Counted from the stretch's first letter, positions 19,795 to 26,974 are shown. The stretch: 32,704 bases of DNA from JALYYC01 sp039922495 (GCA_039922495.1 JBDTEO010000036.1:1-32704); one strand, 5' to 3'. A program made the numbers and translations. The notes: generated by a model from the letters alone, not told the origin.

Positions 19795-22350
19795 ATGCAC
19801 GACGCCAATAACCTGACGCGTGATGAGGCGCGGAGCCGCGTCGAACTGGTCCGCAGCCCCATCTACGAGATCGCCCTCGACTTCACGACCGGGGACAAGA
19901 CCTTTACCTGCGACGCCATGGTCCACTTCCTCTGCGATCAGGCCGGGGCCAGCACCTTTATCGATTTCTTCGCGCCCTCGGTGGACAGCTGCGAGCTGAA
20001 CGGCGAGGAGGTGCCCAAGGAGGCGTTCAACGGCGCCCGCATCCAGTTAGCGCATCTCAAGGAGGCTAACGAGCTCCACGTGCTCGGCACCGGCACGTAC
20101 GAGAACGTGGGCGCGGGCCTCTGCCGCTTCGTCGACCCGGTCGACCAGAAAGTCTACCTGCATACGCAGTTCGAGCCGTTCGATGCCCATCGAATGTTCC
20201 CCTGCTTCGACCAGCCCGATTTGAAAGCCACCTTCGACTTCACCGTCTACGCGCCCGCGGACTGGGTGGTCATCTCGAACAACCCCGGGCAGGCCGCGCC
20301 GGTGGCCGGGCGCGAGGGCGTCAAGCGCTGGAGCTTTGGCAGCTCGCCCAAGATGTCGTCCTATCTGACCGCGATCGTCGCCGGACCGTACCACGGGGTT
20401 CGCGACCGTCACGGTGATGTCGATCTCGGCATCTTCTGTCGCCAGTCGCTGGCCCAGTACCTCGAACCCGAGGAGCTCTTCACCATCACCAAGCAGGGCC
20501 TCGACTTCTACGGACAGGCCTACCAGTACCCCTATCCGTTCCAGAAGTACGACCAGCTCTTCGTTCCCGAATTCAGTAGTGGAGCGATGGAGAACATCGG
20601 CTGCGTCACCTTCAACGAAGTCTTCGTCTACCGGTCAAAGGTGACGGACGCCGCTCGCGAGGACCGAGCTAACGTCATCCTCCACGAGATGGCCCATATG
20701 TGGTTCGGCGACCTGGTCACGATGCGTTGGTGGGACGACCTGTGGCTCAATGAGACCTTCGCGACCTTCATGTCGGTCCTCTCCCAGGTGGAAGCCACCC
20801 GCTTCAAGAACGGCTGGGTCACCTTCGCCAACCAGTACAAGGCCGGGGCGCGCCGCCAGGACCAGCTCCCTACCACGCACCCGATCGCCGCCGATGTGCC
20901 CGACATTGCCTCGGTCCGCTTGAACTTCGACGCCATCACCTACAACAAGGGAGCCTGCGTCCTTCGCCAGCTGGTTGCCTGGGTCGGCCAGGAAACCTTC
21001 CTCAAGGGCGTGCAGCGCTACGTCAAGGAACGGCAGTACGCCAATGCCTCGACGGCCGAATTCCTCGCCGACATCGAGGCAGGCTCCGGTCGCGACCTCT
21101 CGGCGTGGTCCGAGGAATGGCTGCAGACGGCGGGGCTTAACACCCTCCGCCCGCTGATCACGCCGCGCGGCGACAGCATTGGCTCGCTGATCATCCAGCA
21201 GGAGGCGCCGGGCGACCATCCGACGCTGCGCTCCCACCGGCTCGCGGTTGGCCTCTACGATCTCAACGGCGATCAACTCACGCTGCGTCGGAGCGTCGAG
21301 CTCGACGTCACGGGCGACAAGACTCCCGTTAAAGAGTTGGCCGGCGAGCCCCAGGCGGACTACGTGCTCGTCAACGATCGCGATCTGACCTACGCCAAGA
21401 TCCGGCTCGACGAGCGCTCGCTCGCCACCGCGACCGATCACCTGGCCAAGCTGTCGGATCCGCTGGCCCGCGCCGTCTCCTGGGCCGCGCTCTGGGACAT
21501 GCTCCGCGACGCCGAACTACCCGCGCGCAATTTCGTGCGGCTGATTCTGAACAACATCCACGGCGAGACCGACGTGGGCATTGTGCAGGACCTGATCGGG
21601 TACAGCAGTTCAGCGATTCATGTATACGGCGACCCGAACAGGGTGAAGCTGGCGGAGCAGCAACTGGCCGAGCATGCACTGCGCGCCCTGGATCAGGCGG
21701 CGGAAGGCGGCGACTTCCAGCTGGCCTGGGCGCGTGCCTTTATCGGCGCGGCGAGCTCGGACGAGCACCTTGCCGTTCTTTCCGGCCTGCTCGACGGGAT
21801 CAAGGTCTTCCCCGGCCTCACGGTTGATACCGACCTGCGCTGGTCGATTGTTATGGCGCTGAGTAGTGTCAAAACCGAGCATGAGGGACTGATTGGGGCC
21901 GAATTGAAACGCGATCCAACGGATCAAGGTCATCGATACGCGGCGGCCGCCCGCGCGGCGCGACCGACAGCGCAGGCGAAGGCCGAGGCGTGGAGCGAGA
22001 TCATCGAGAACACTGATCTACCAATCGCCACGATGGAGGCCGTCATGAGCGGCTTCTACCGCTACGATCAGCGGGCGCTGGCCGAGCCGTATGGCGCGAA
22101 ATATTTCGCCGCCCTTGATCGGATCTGGACCAGTCGCGACATCGAGGTCGGCCTCTCGTTCACCCGGATGATGTATCCCGCCGTTGTCATCGGCGATGAC
22201 ACCGTTGCGGTGACTGATCGTCACCTTCGCGGCCAGAGCGTGCCCGGGCCAATCCGTCGGGTCTTGATCGAGGCCAAGGACGGCATGCTGCGTGCGATGC
22301 GCGCCCGCGCCGTTGACACCGCCGCCGAGAAAGTCCCCGCCCAGCGCTAA
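19795..22350 (+). CDS. pepN: Aminopeptidase N (M1 family zinc metallopeptidase)
   Basis: This 851-aa cytoplasmic aminopeptidase removes N-terminal residues from peptides. The exopeptidase motif GAMEN is at 263-267. The zinc site HEMAH is at 297-301 with Glu320 in NETFA (HExxH-x18-E). The proton donor Tyr is in the MSVLSQ...FDAITYNKGACVLRQL region. ERAP1-like C-terminal helices follow (from about 510). The length matches actinobacterial PepN. Start ATG 19795 (MHDANNLTRDEA) is chosen over one 8 codons upstream, because the NLTRDEA N-terminus matches the family and TACATT lies 7 nt upstream. No signal peptide is present. Confidence 0.97.
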   Translation: MHDANNLTRDEARSRVELVRSPIYEIALDFTTGDKTFTCDAMVHFLCDQAGASTFIDFFAPSVDSCELNGEEVPKEAFNGARIQLAHLKEANELHVLGTGTYENVGAGLCRFVDPVDQKVYLHTQFEPFDAHRMFPCFDQPDLKATFDFTVYAPADWVVISNNPGQAAPVAGREGVKRWSFGSSPKMSSYLTAIVAGPYHGVRDRHGDVDLGIFCRQSLAQYLEPEELFTITKQGLDFYGQAYQYPYPFQKYDQLFVPEFSSGAMENIGCVTFNEVFVYRSKVTDAAREDRANVILHEMAHMWFGDLVTMRWWDDLWLNETFATFMSVLSQVEATRFKNGWVTFANQYKAGARRQDQLPTTHPIAADVPDIASVRLNFDAITYNKGACVLRQLVAWVGQETFLKGVQRYVKERQYANASTAEFLADIEAGSGRDLSAWSEEWLQTAGLNTLRPLITPRGDSIGSLIIQQEAPGDHPTLRSHRLAVGLYDLNGDQLTLRRSVELDVTGDKTPVKELAGEPQADYVLVNDRDLTYAKIRLDERSLATATDHLAKLSDPLARAVSWAALWDMLRDAELPARNFVRLILNNIHGETDVGIVQDLIGYSSSAIHVYGDPNRVKLAEQQLAEHALRALDQAAEGGDFQLAWARAFIGAASSDEHLAVLSGLLDGIKVFPGLTVDTDLRWSIVMALSSVKTEHEGLIGAELKRDPTDQGHRYAAAARAARPTAQAKAEAWSEIIENTDLPIATMEAVMSGFYRYDQRALAEPYGAKYFAALDRIWTSRDIEVGLSFTRMMYPAVVIGDDTVAVTDRHLRGQSVPGPIRRVLIEAKDGMLRAMRARAVDTAAEKVPAQR

Positions 22351-22429
22351 CTCCTCCCTCGATTCCTCTGCGGGGCGGGTTGAGGAAGGGGGTCTTTAAC
22401 TGTTTCGTCCCATTCGCAGCATCGACTTT

Positions 22430-22462
22430 CCGCCCCCATCCACCTGGGGCGGGTAATAATTT
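22430..22462 (+). promoter_or_regulatory. Inverted repeat and -10 before the methyltransferase
   Basis: CCGCCCC (22430-22436) and GGGGCGG (22446-22452) form a perfect 7-bp inverted repeat with a 9-nt centre. The TAATTT hexamer (22457-22462) then lies 7 nt before the ATG. The repeat covers where the -35 would be, which fits an operator. It could also be a terminator of pepN, but only a short AT stretch and no T-run follows. Confidence 0.45.
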
Positions 22463-22469
22463 GCTGACG

Positions 22470-23363
22470 ATGCCTGAAGACATCTGGGCCCACTGGCTCG
22501 CGTTCCGGCGCCAGGGCTCGGCGCACTTATCGCCGGACGAGGAACGCCAACTACATTCGCTTCGTGACCGGGTACTCGACCTGGCCGCTATCAAGCCTGG
22601 GGATCGGCTGCTCGATGTTGGTTGCGGCGATGGCCTGATCGGCTTCGGCGCTCTGGAACGCGTTGGACCAAGCGGCCACGTCACCTTCAGCGACGTCTCG
22701 GCCGATCTGATTACACGCTGCCGCCAAACCGCCGATCAAATCCAGGCACTCGAGCGATGCGATTTTCTGATCTCATCCGCCGACGACCTCGGTGAGATCC
22801 CCGATGCATCGGTGGACCTCGTCACGACTCGCTCCGTCTTGATCTACGTCAGCGCAAAGGAGCGTGCCTTTGGAGAGTTTCATCGCGTCCTGCGCTCCGG
22901 CGGCCGAGCCATCATCGCCGAGCCGATCAACCGGTATAGCTGCCCGGAGCCCCCGGGCACCTTCCTCGGCTACGATGTCCAGCCGATTGTCGAGATCGCC
23001 ACGAAGCTGATGAGGCTCTACGACTCGGAAGAGACGCCACAGATCACACCCATGCTCGACTTCGACGAGCGCGACCTCGTCACGATGGCCGAGCACGCCG
23101 GCTTCAAACAAATCCACCTCGATCTGCGTATCGACATCGAGGCAACGCCAAAGGTTGCCTGGGACCGCTTCGTCCGGCAGTCCGGTAACCCGCTATCCCC
23201 CACGCTGGAGGAGGCCATGGATCGTGCGCTCACGCCCGCCGAGCGCGAGAGCCTAACCGCGTATCTTCGACCCCGCGTTGAAAGCGGAAATGGCATCTCC
23301 CGGCGCGCCTTCGCCTTTATGTCAGCGTCGAGGTCACGCGGTTCAGCTCCGCGTCCCCAATGA
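22470..23363 (+). CDS. SAM-dependent methyltransferase, class I
   Basis: This 297-aa class I methyltransferase is of UbiE/ArsM-like type (Methyltransf_11/25). Motif I is LLDVGCGDGLIGFGAL; then VTFSDVSADLI (acidic loop after beta2), DVVTTRSVLIYVSAKERAFGEFHRVLRSGGRAIIAEP for motifs post I to III. The acceptor is unknown; the C-terminal part after the Rossmann core carries no recognisable substrate domain. Start ATG 22470 (MPEDIWAHWLAFRRQG) is preceded by TAATTT at 7 nt. Thirty in-frame codons upstream lie in the inverted-repeat region and are not protein-like. It is convergent with the next gene, only 6 nt apart. Confidence 0.85.
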   Translation: MPEDIWAHWLAFRRQGSAHLSPDEERQLHSLRDRVLDLAAIKPGDRLLDVGCGDGLIGFGALERVGPSGHVTFSDVSADLITRCRQTADQIQALERCDFLISSADDLGEIPDASVDLVTTRSVLIYVSAKERAFGEFHRVLRSGGRAIIAEPINRYSCPEPPGTFLGYDVQPIVEIATKLMRLYDSEETPQITPMLDFDERDLVTMAEHAGFKQIHLDLRIDIEATPKVAWDRFVRQSGNPLSPTLEEAMDRALTPAERESLTAYLRPRVESGNGISRRAFAFMSASRSRGSAPRPQ

Positions 23364-23369
23364 CTGCGT

Positions 23370-23855
23370 CTACATCAGGAGCGCACAGACGTCCGTTACG
23401 CGGCCACTGTGACTGAGGACGAGTCCGGTTGCGAGGTCGATCTGGATGTGGCCGGCGTACTGCCAGATCCCGGTTGGGTTGACCACGATGTTCAGGCCGC
23501 CACCGAGGTAGGTCGCGCTTCCATCTGGATAAAACGTTATCCTGGCCGGTCCGCTGGAGTTGAAGATCAACGTCTTGCCGCTGGCGACCCTGGTGAAACC
23601 GGTCGAGGCCGCCCCATTGATCGCGACAACGACTGTCCCATCCGATCGGGAGAATGCCTTGGAGTATTCCCTCGTGAACCCCTGGAATCCGATGACTGGC
23701 CCGACGGCGGGGCTGCAGACGTCGAAGACCATGGTAGGACCGGGAGGAACTGGGGTCCGACCCGGGTTCCCGGAAGCCACGACGAACACCGAGTTCACGA
23801 GCAGCACCACCGTGCAGACAGACAGCGACGCCAGCATGCGGGGTAAGCCTTTCAT
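23370..23855 (-). CDS. Small secreted protein of unknown function
   Basis: This 161-aa protein has a Sec signal peptide: MKGLPRMLASLSVCTVVLLVNSVFVVASG, with cleavage likely around residues 28-30. A Pro-rich linker (GRTPVPPGPT) leads to a beta-rich domain with IGFQGFTREYSKAFSRSDG, GKTLIFNSSGPARITFYPDGSAT and two Cys (one in FDVCSP, one in VTDVCALL). It is presumably exported. I do not recognise the family; repeated Gly/Thr strands suggest a beta sandwich. Start ATG 23855 has GGAGGG 5 nt upstream. Unlike its neighbours it has a normal sigma70 promoter with a leader of about 40 nt. Confidence 0.78.
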   Translation of the reverse strand: MKGLPRMLASLSVCTVVLLVNSVFVVASGNPGRTPVPPGPTMVFDVCSPAVGPVIGFQGFTREYSKAFSRSDGTVVVAINGAASTGFTRVASGKTLIFNSSGPARITFYPDGSATYLGGGLNIVVNPTGIWQYAGHIQIDLATGLVLSHSGRVTDVCALLM

Positions 23856-23902
23856 CGTGCCCTCCTCAAGGTCGAGGTCGAGTTGGCCGTTTCGGTGTTC
23901 TC

Positions 23903-23931
23903 GTTGTACGCGCAAATCCGGAACCCGTCAA
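23903..23931 (-). promoter_or_regulatory. Sigma70-type promoter of the secreted protein
   Basis: On the minus strand TTGACG (23931-23926) and TACAAC (23908-23903) are separated by exactly 17 bp. This is one of the two best -35/-10 pairs in the window. Transcription would begin near 23896 and give a leader of about 40 nt that contains the GGAGGG ribosome-binding site (23861-23866 on the plus strand reads CCTCCT). Confidence 0.7.
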
Positions 23932-23982
23932 GCTAGCGAGTGATTCCAAACCGCGAACCCGACAAGGAGGGGTCGCCAAGAG

Positions 23983-24351
23983 ATGAGCAAGCAGAACTAC
24001 TCGATGCCTACCGAGGTCCTCTTCCAACCTCTGGAGCGGATCGACCTCCGTCCGATCGTGCAGGGCACGACCGACCCCTGGTTCAACCAGACGTTGTGCC
24101 AGGTCAACGATGCCGTGGTGCGGCTTGGCATCCTGAACGGTGAGTTTCACTGGCACCAGCACGCCAACCAGGACGAGTTCTTCTACGTGGTCGAAGGCAA
24201 GCTGATCATCGAGCTCGAGGGCAAATCCGTCGAGCTCGGACCCATGCAGGGATTCACGGTCCCGATGGGTGTGCAACACCGGCCGCTTGCACCGGAGAAG
24301 ACGATCGTTCTCATGATCGAACGCGCCGACGTCAAGGCAACCGGCGACTGA
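23983..24351 (+). CDS. Cupin-domain protein
   Basis: This 122-aa single-domain cupin has a conserved metal site: His58, His60 and Glu65 in FHWHQHANQDEFFYVVEG, and His99 in PMGVQHRPL. It is a metal-binding beta barrel, as in small sugar isomerases, dioxygenases and binding proteins; the substrate is unknown. The ATG at 23983 has a perfect AAGGAGG, but 12 nt upstream, which is rather far. It is divergent from the secreted-protein gene and convergent with the MerR-PAS gene, 16 nt away. Confidence 0.88.
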   Translation: MSKQNYSMPTEVLFQPLERIDLRPIVQGTTDPWFNQTLCQVNDAVVRLGILNGEFHWHQHANQDEFFYVVEGKLIIELEGKSVELGPMQGFTVPMGVQHRPLAPEKTIVLMIERADVKATGD

Positions 24352-24367
24352 CGGACCGCCGGCGCCG

Positions 24368-25036
24368 CTAGCGAGCGGCCTCGTCCGGTACCGGCCAGAA
24401 CTCGAGCCCGGCCTCGTTGAGATCCCGGCCGATACACGCGATGAGCCATCGGTTCTGCTGCCGGATCGGCCAGCAATCGAAGGAGAACAGGCCGCGTAGT
24501 GACCGCGTCTTGAGGTTGATTTCCCAGCCGCGTCGCTGCTGGAGCGGCGCTTTGTAAACCCGGGCGGCCTTGGCGCGGTCGTATGGTTCCACCAGGTCGA
24601 TGAACCGCACGCCTTGCAACTCGCGCCGGAGGCGGCCGACCGCCCGCGCCACCGGGATGCTGGCGTCGACGATGCGCCCGCGCGGGTCGAGGAGCACGAC
24701 CAGGTAGGGCATCAGGTCCGCCACCGATCGCCAGGGTTCGTCCACCCTGTCGCTGAACACGACCGGCACCTCGGCCGCTGGAGTCGGCGGCTCGGCGACC
24801 GGCATCAATCCGCGCGCTTCCAGCACCGCAAGCTTTAGTGACAGCCCGCGCGCGCGCGTCAATTGCTTGACGCGGATCAAGAAGTCAACGTCGTCCTGGG
24901 TGTACTGACGCTGCCCGGTCTTCGACCGCTTCGGCTGTACGGCGTCGTGCCGCCGCTCCCAGGCTCGGATGGTATGCGGTGACAACCCGGTCATCGATCC
25001 CACTTCACTGACGGACAACGAGGGCCGCTCGGTCAT
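24368..25036 (-). CDS. MerR-family regulator with C-terminal PAS domain
   Basis: This 222-aa DNA-binding regulator has an N-terminal MerR winged helix (about 7-75): SVSEVGSMTGLSPHTIRAWERRHDAV, GQRQYTQDDV, FLIRVKQLTRARGLSLKLAVLEA. That is the TIRAWERR type shared with CarA/CarH/LitR. After a Pro/Ala-rich linker (about 78-92), the C-terminal half looks like a PAS domain: LMPYLVVLLDPRGRIVDASIPVARAVGR, then FIDLVEPYDRAKAARV and a final strand WLIACIGRDLNEAG. No B12 domain is fused; instead the upstream gene encodes one, and its TGA overlaps this ATG (ATGA). So the two products are probably a complex. The ligand of the PAS domain is unknown. HTH is clear; PAS is by pattern. Confidence 0.82.
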   Translation of the reverse strand: MTERPSLSVSEVGSMTGLSPHTIRAWERRHDAVQPKRSKTGQRQYTQDDVDFLIRVKQLTRARGLSLKLAVLEARGLMPVAEPPTPAAEVPVVFSDRVDEPWRSVADLMPYLVVLLDPRGRIVDASIPVARAVGRLRRELQGVRFIDLVEPYDRAKAARVYKAPLQQRRGWEINLKTRSLRGLFSFDCWPIRQQNRWLIACIGRDLNEAGLEFWPVPDEAAR

Positions 25037-25683
25037 TTACCGATCCGCTGGGCGAGGGTAACGGCGACGCGGACGTCGCTGCCGTGGCCGTCGGCTCCCA
25101 CCCTCGTCGAGAGTGAGGCGTTGCGATTGAAGGCCGGCCCGCCGACCAACACCGGCAGGCCCTGCTCCTTGAGCTCCGCAATCGTGTCCTTTAACGACTC
25201 GGGCCGGGGCAGATACCCAGCGGATAGGCCGACGAACTTGGGGCGGACCTCACGAACCATCTGAGCCAGGTCGGCACCAGGCGTGCGTCCGCCGAGCATC
25301 GTCACCCACCACCCCTCGTCCTCCAAGGCCGCGGCTAGCAGGCGCAGCCCGACCACATGCTGTTCGGCGCCAACCGCGGCGAGAACGCATTTACCCCGGA
25401 AGGATCGACCCGGGGTAGGGGTCGGCGCCAGCGCCGAGGTGATCTCCTCGACGATGACAGTCGCGCGGTGCTCCTCGGCGATCCCGATCTCACCGCGATA
25501 CCAGAGGTCTCCGATCTCGTATTGCGCCGGATGGATGAGGTCGGCAAAGAGGGTCAGCCTCGATCCTGTCGCGCCAAAAACCTCCTGGACGAACGCGGCC
25601 GCGCGTTCCTTATCCCCCTGACGCAAAAGTCGAACGAAGCTCCCGACTCTCACGCCGCCGGTCCGGCTGACCGCCCGTGCCAT
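25033..25683 (-). CDS. Stand-alone cobalamin-binding photoreceptor-like protein
   Basis: This 216-aa protein has a helical cap (about 15-85) and a Rossmann-like B12-binding domain (about 97-215). The cap holds Trp61-x9-Glu71-His72 (LWYRGEIGIAEEH), the W-x9-EH motif of adenosylcobalamin light sensors such as CarH. The B12 domain has Glu107-x-His109-xx-Gly112 (GAEQHVVG), with His109 as the likely lower axial ligand, then GLSAG and VLVGGPAF. In CarH/LitR this module is fused behind a MerR HTH; here it is separate and is translated first, coupled to MerR-PAS by a 4-nt overlap. Start ATG 25683 has TACGGG 7 nt upstream and TAGACA 17 bp before that. Light response is inferred; a methyltransferase-type B12 protein is less likely because of W-x9-EH. 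Confidence 0.85.
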   Translation of the reverse strand: MARAVSRTGGVRVGSFVRLLRQGDKERAAAFVQEVFGATGSRLTLFADLIHPAQYEIGDLWYRGEIGIAEEHRATVIVEEITSALAPTPTPGRSFRGKCVLAAVGAEQHVVGLRLLAAALEDEGWWVTMLGGRTPGADLAQMVREVRPKFVGLSAGYLPRPESLKDTIAELKEQGLPVLVGGPAFNRNASLSTRVGADGHGSDVRVAVTLAQRIGK

Positions 25684-25690
25684 GCCCGCC

Positions 25691-25719
25691 CCCGTATTCG
25701 TGGAAATCCCGGCTGTCTA
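25691..25719 (-). promoter_or_regulatory. Promoter of the B12-sensor / MerR-PAS operon
   Basis: On the minus strand TAGACA (25719-25714) and TACGGG (25696-25691) are 17 bp apart, and the -10 ends 7 nt before the ATG. The -35 lies inside one of the two TTAGACA repeats, so a protein bound to the repeats would block this promoter. The -10 deviates from consensus at its last base. Confidence 0.5.
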
Positions 25720-25732
25720 ATAACTTGTCTAA
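25714..25732. repeat. TTAGACA direct repeats, candidate operator
   Basis: TGTCTAA occurs at 25714-25720 and again at 25726-25732 on the plus strand (TTAGACA on the minus), the same orientation, 12 bp apart. They lie in the 101-bp region between the B12/MerR operon and the divergent ECF sigma operon. CarH of Thermus binds about 11-bp direct repeats covering the -35, so the arrangement fits a MerR/B12 operator. That it is one is inference. Confidence 0.5.
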
Positions 25733-25784
25733 GCATAGGCGGTGAACCGCCCCGCGGGCAATCAGCGGCGGGCAGAGTGGACTC

Positions 25785-26138
25785 ATGACGTCCACCATGA
25801 CCCAAACGATCGTTATCCTGTCATCCGACGCGACACTGCACGCCTCGCTTACCTCCCTATTCGAGGCTCGCGGCCATCGCGTCCTCGCCGACCTCGAGGT
25901 GCCGACGCATTGGGCTGCCGACGCAGACTGTGTCGTCGTCGACCTCGACCGGCCGTCGACCCGGCTATCAATCGAATGGCTCGAGGGGCGTTTCCCGGGC
26001 GTGCCGTGCCTCGTGCTCAGCGGATCGCCGTGGTCCGGTCCGCAGGCCGCCGCCGGCCTGACCCACGGCTACTTTCTCCACATGCCGGTTCCGGCACTGG
26101 AGCTCACCGCCATGGTGGAGGGCCTCCTGCATGACTAG
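25785..26138 (+). CDS. Degenerate response-regulator receiver domain
   Basis: This 117-aa protein is a single receiver-like domain and nothing else. The phospho-acceptor-like Asp53 is in VVVDLDRP (Asp53 with Pro57, as in the family) and the Thr/Ser switch in LVLSGS (Ser79-Gly80). The N-terminal acidic pair is reduced to one Asp (ILSSD), and the conserved Lys before Pro is Met100 (FLHMP). It is therefore probably a pseudo-receiver that does not signal by ordinary phosphorylation. Start ATG 25785 has CAGAGT 6 nt upstream; ATG 25797 is possible. It overlaps the next gene by 8 nt and belongs to the operon ending in the ECF sigma gene. Confidence 0.75.
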   Translation: MTSTMTQTIVILSSDATLHASLTSLFEARGHRVLADLEVPTHWAADADCVVVDLDRPSTRLSIEWLEGRFPGVPCLVLSGSPWSGPQAAAGLTHGYFLHMPVPALELTAMVEGLLHD

Positions 26139-26322
26139 CCGCTGGGATGACCCCGCCATGGCGATGATCCGCGAGATGGCCGGGGACCTTACCGCCCTCG
26201 ACGCGGCGGTCGAGGTGTTGAAAGGCGAGGCCGACAACCACCGCTCGCTGACCACGGTCGACGTCCTCGTCAAACAGTGCTTGACGCGTCAGCTCGACTT
26301 ACTCGCGCATCTCAAGGGGTAG
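26131..26322 (+). CDS. 63-aa helical protein of unknown function
   Basis: I do not recognise this protein. It is predicted to be mostly helical (MIREMAGDLTALDAAVEVLKGE and TTVDVLVKQCLTRQLDLLAHL) with one Cys and no zinc-binding HxxxCxxC, so it is not a ZAS anti-sigma factor. It overlaps the pseudo-receiver gene by 8 nt and lies 4 nt before the sigma gene, whose SD sits at its 3' end. A small helical protein between a receiver and an ECF sigma recalls the NepR anti-sigma in the PhyR-NepR-EcfG system in layout only. Confidence 0.6.
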   Translation: MTSRWDDPAMAMIREMAGDLTALDAAVEVLKGEADNHRSLTTVDVLVKQCLTRQLDLLAHLKG

Positions 26323-26326
26323 CACC

Positions 26327-26887
26327 ATGGCCCTCGCTTTTCCGCAAGCTGACCTCGACGTCATCGCACTCCTCGCCGCCGGCGACAGCCGGGCCATTGA
26401 GTCGCTCTACGACCGCTACGGCCGCCTCGCCTTTGGGCTTGCTTTCCGGATGTTGCACGACCGGATGGCGGCAGAAGACGTGGTCCAGGAATCCTTTGTC
26501 GCGCTCTGGCGTCACGCTCGGAGCTTTGATTCGGGCCGCGGCCAGCTCAGGAGCTGGTTGCTTCGCATCGTCCGAAACCGGGCCATCGACCGCCTGCGCG
26601 GCAATGCCACGCATCGGGAGACGGCCAACATCGATGATGCCAGGTTGGCCGTCGACGACACCGCCTGGGATCACGTTGCCGCCGACGCCGATCGCACCCA
26701 GGTGCGAAATCTCCTCAATGAACTTCCGTCCGGCCAGCGTCGTGCCATCGAGCTCAGCTATTTCGGCGGCTTGACCCAGCCCGAGGTCGCCGTGACCATG
26801 CGGTTGCCGCTCGGGACCGTGAAAAGCCGCCAGCGACTCGGCCTGGAGAAGATGCGCCAAGCGCTCCACGCGACGGAGATTCAGTAG
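26327..26887 (+). CDS. ECF-family RNA polymerase sigma factor
   Basis: This 186-aa extracytoplasmic-function sigma factor has region 2 from about 20 to 90: IESLYDRYGRLAFGLAFRML, AAEDVVQESFVALWRHA, LRSWLLRIVRNRAIDRLR. Region 4 covers about 125-180: LNELPSGQRRAIELSYFGGLTQPEVAVTMRLPLGTVKSRQRLGLEKMRQAL. It is followed by no ZAS-type anti-sigma gene; the two genes before it are the only candidates for control. The ATG at 26327 has AAGGGG 7 nt upstream. Its operon is divergent from the B12/MerR pair, a layout reminiscent of LitR and the ECF factor LitS in Streptomyces. Targets are unknown. Confidence 0.93.
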   Translation: MALAFPQADLDVIALLAAGDSRAIESLYDRYGRLAFGLAFRMLHDRMAAEDVVQESFVALWRHARSFDSGRGQLRSWLLRIVRNRAIDRLRGNATHRETANIDDARLAVDDTAWDHVAADADRTQVRNLLNELPSGQRRAIELSYFGGLTQPEVAVTMRLPLGTVKSRQRLGLEKMRQALHATEIQ

Positions 26888-26974
26888 GCGATCCGCCGGC
26901 TCAAGCTCTGCTCGCACCCGCCCCTGGGGGTTCCTCTCCCGCCCTCGCTTGGTGGGGACGGCCGGGGTGGGGGG

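Noticed and set aside
24352..24367. Terminator between the convergent cupin and MerR-PAS genes
   Set aside because: The 16-bp gap is GC-rich without a convincing stem and T-run.
25742..26134. 130-codon frame over the pseudo-receiver gene starting at GTG 25742
   Set aside because: Pro/Arg-rich translation with no domain; the receiver-like frame from 25785 is the coherent one.
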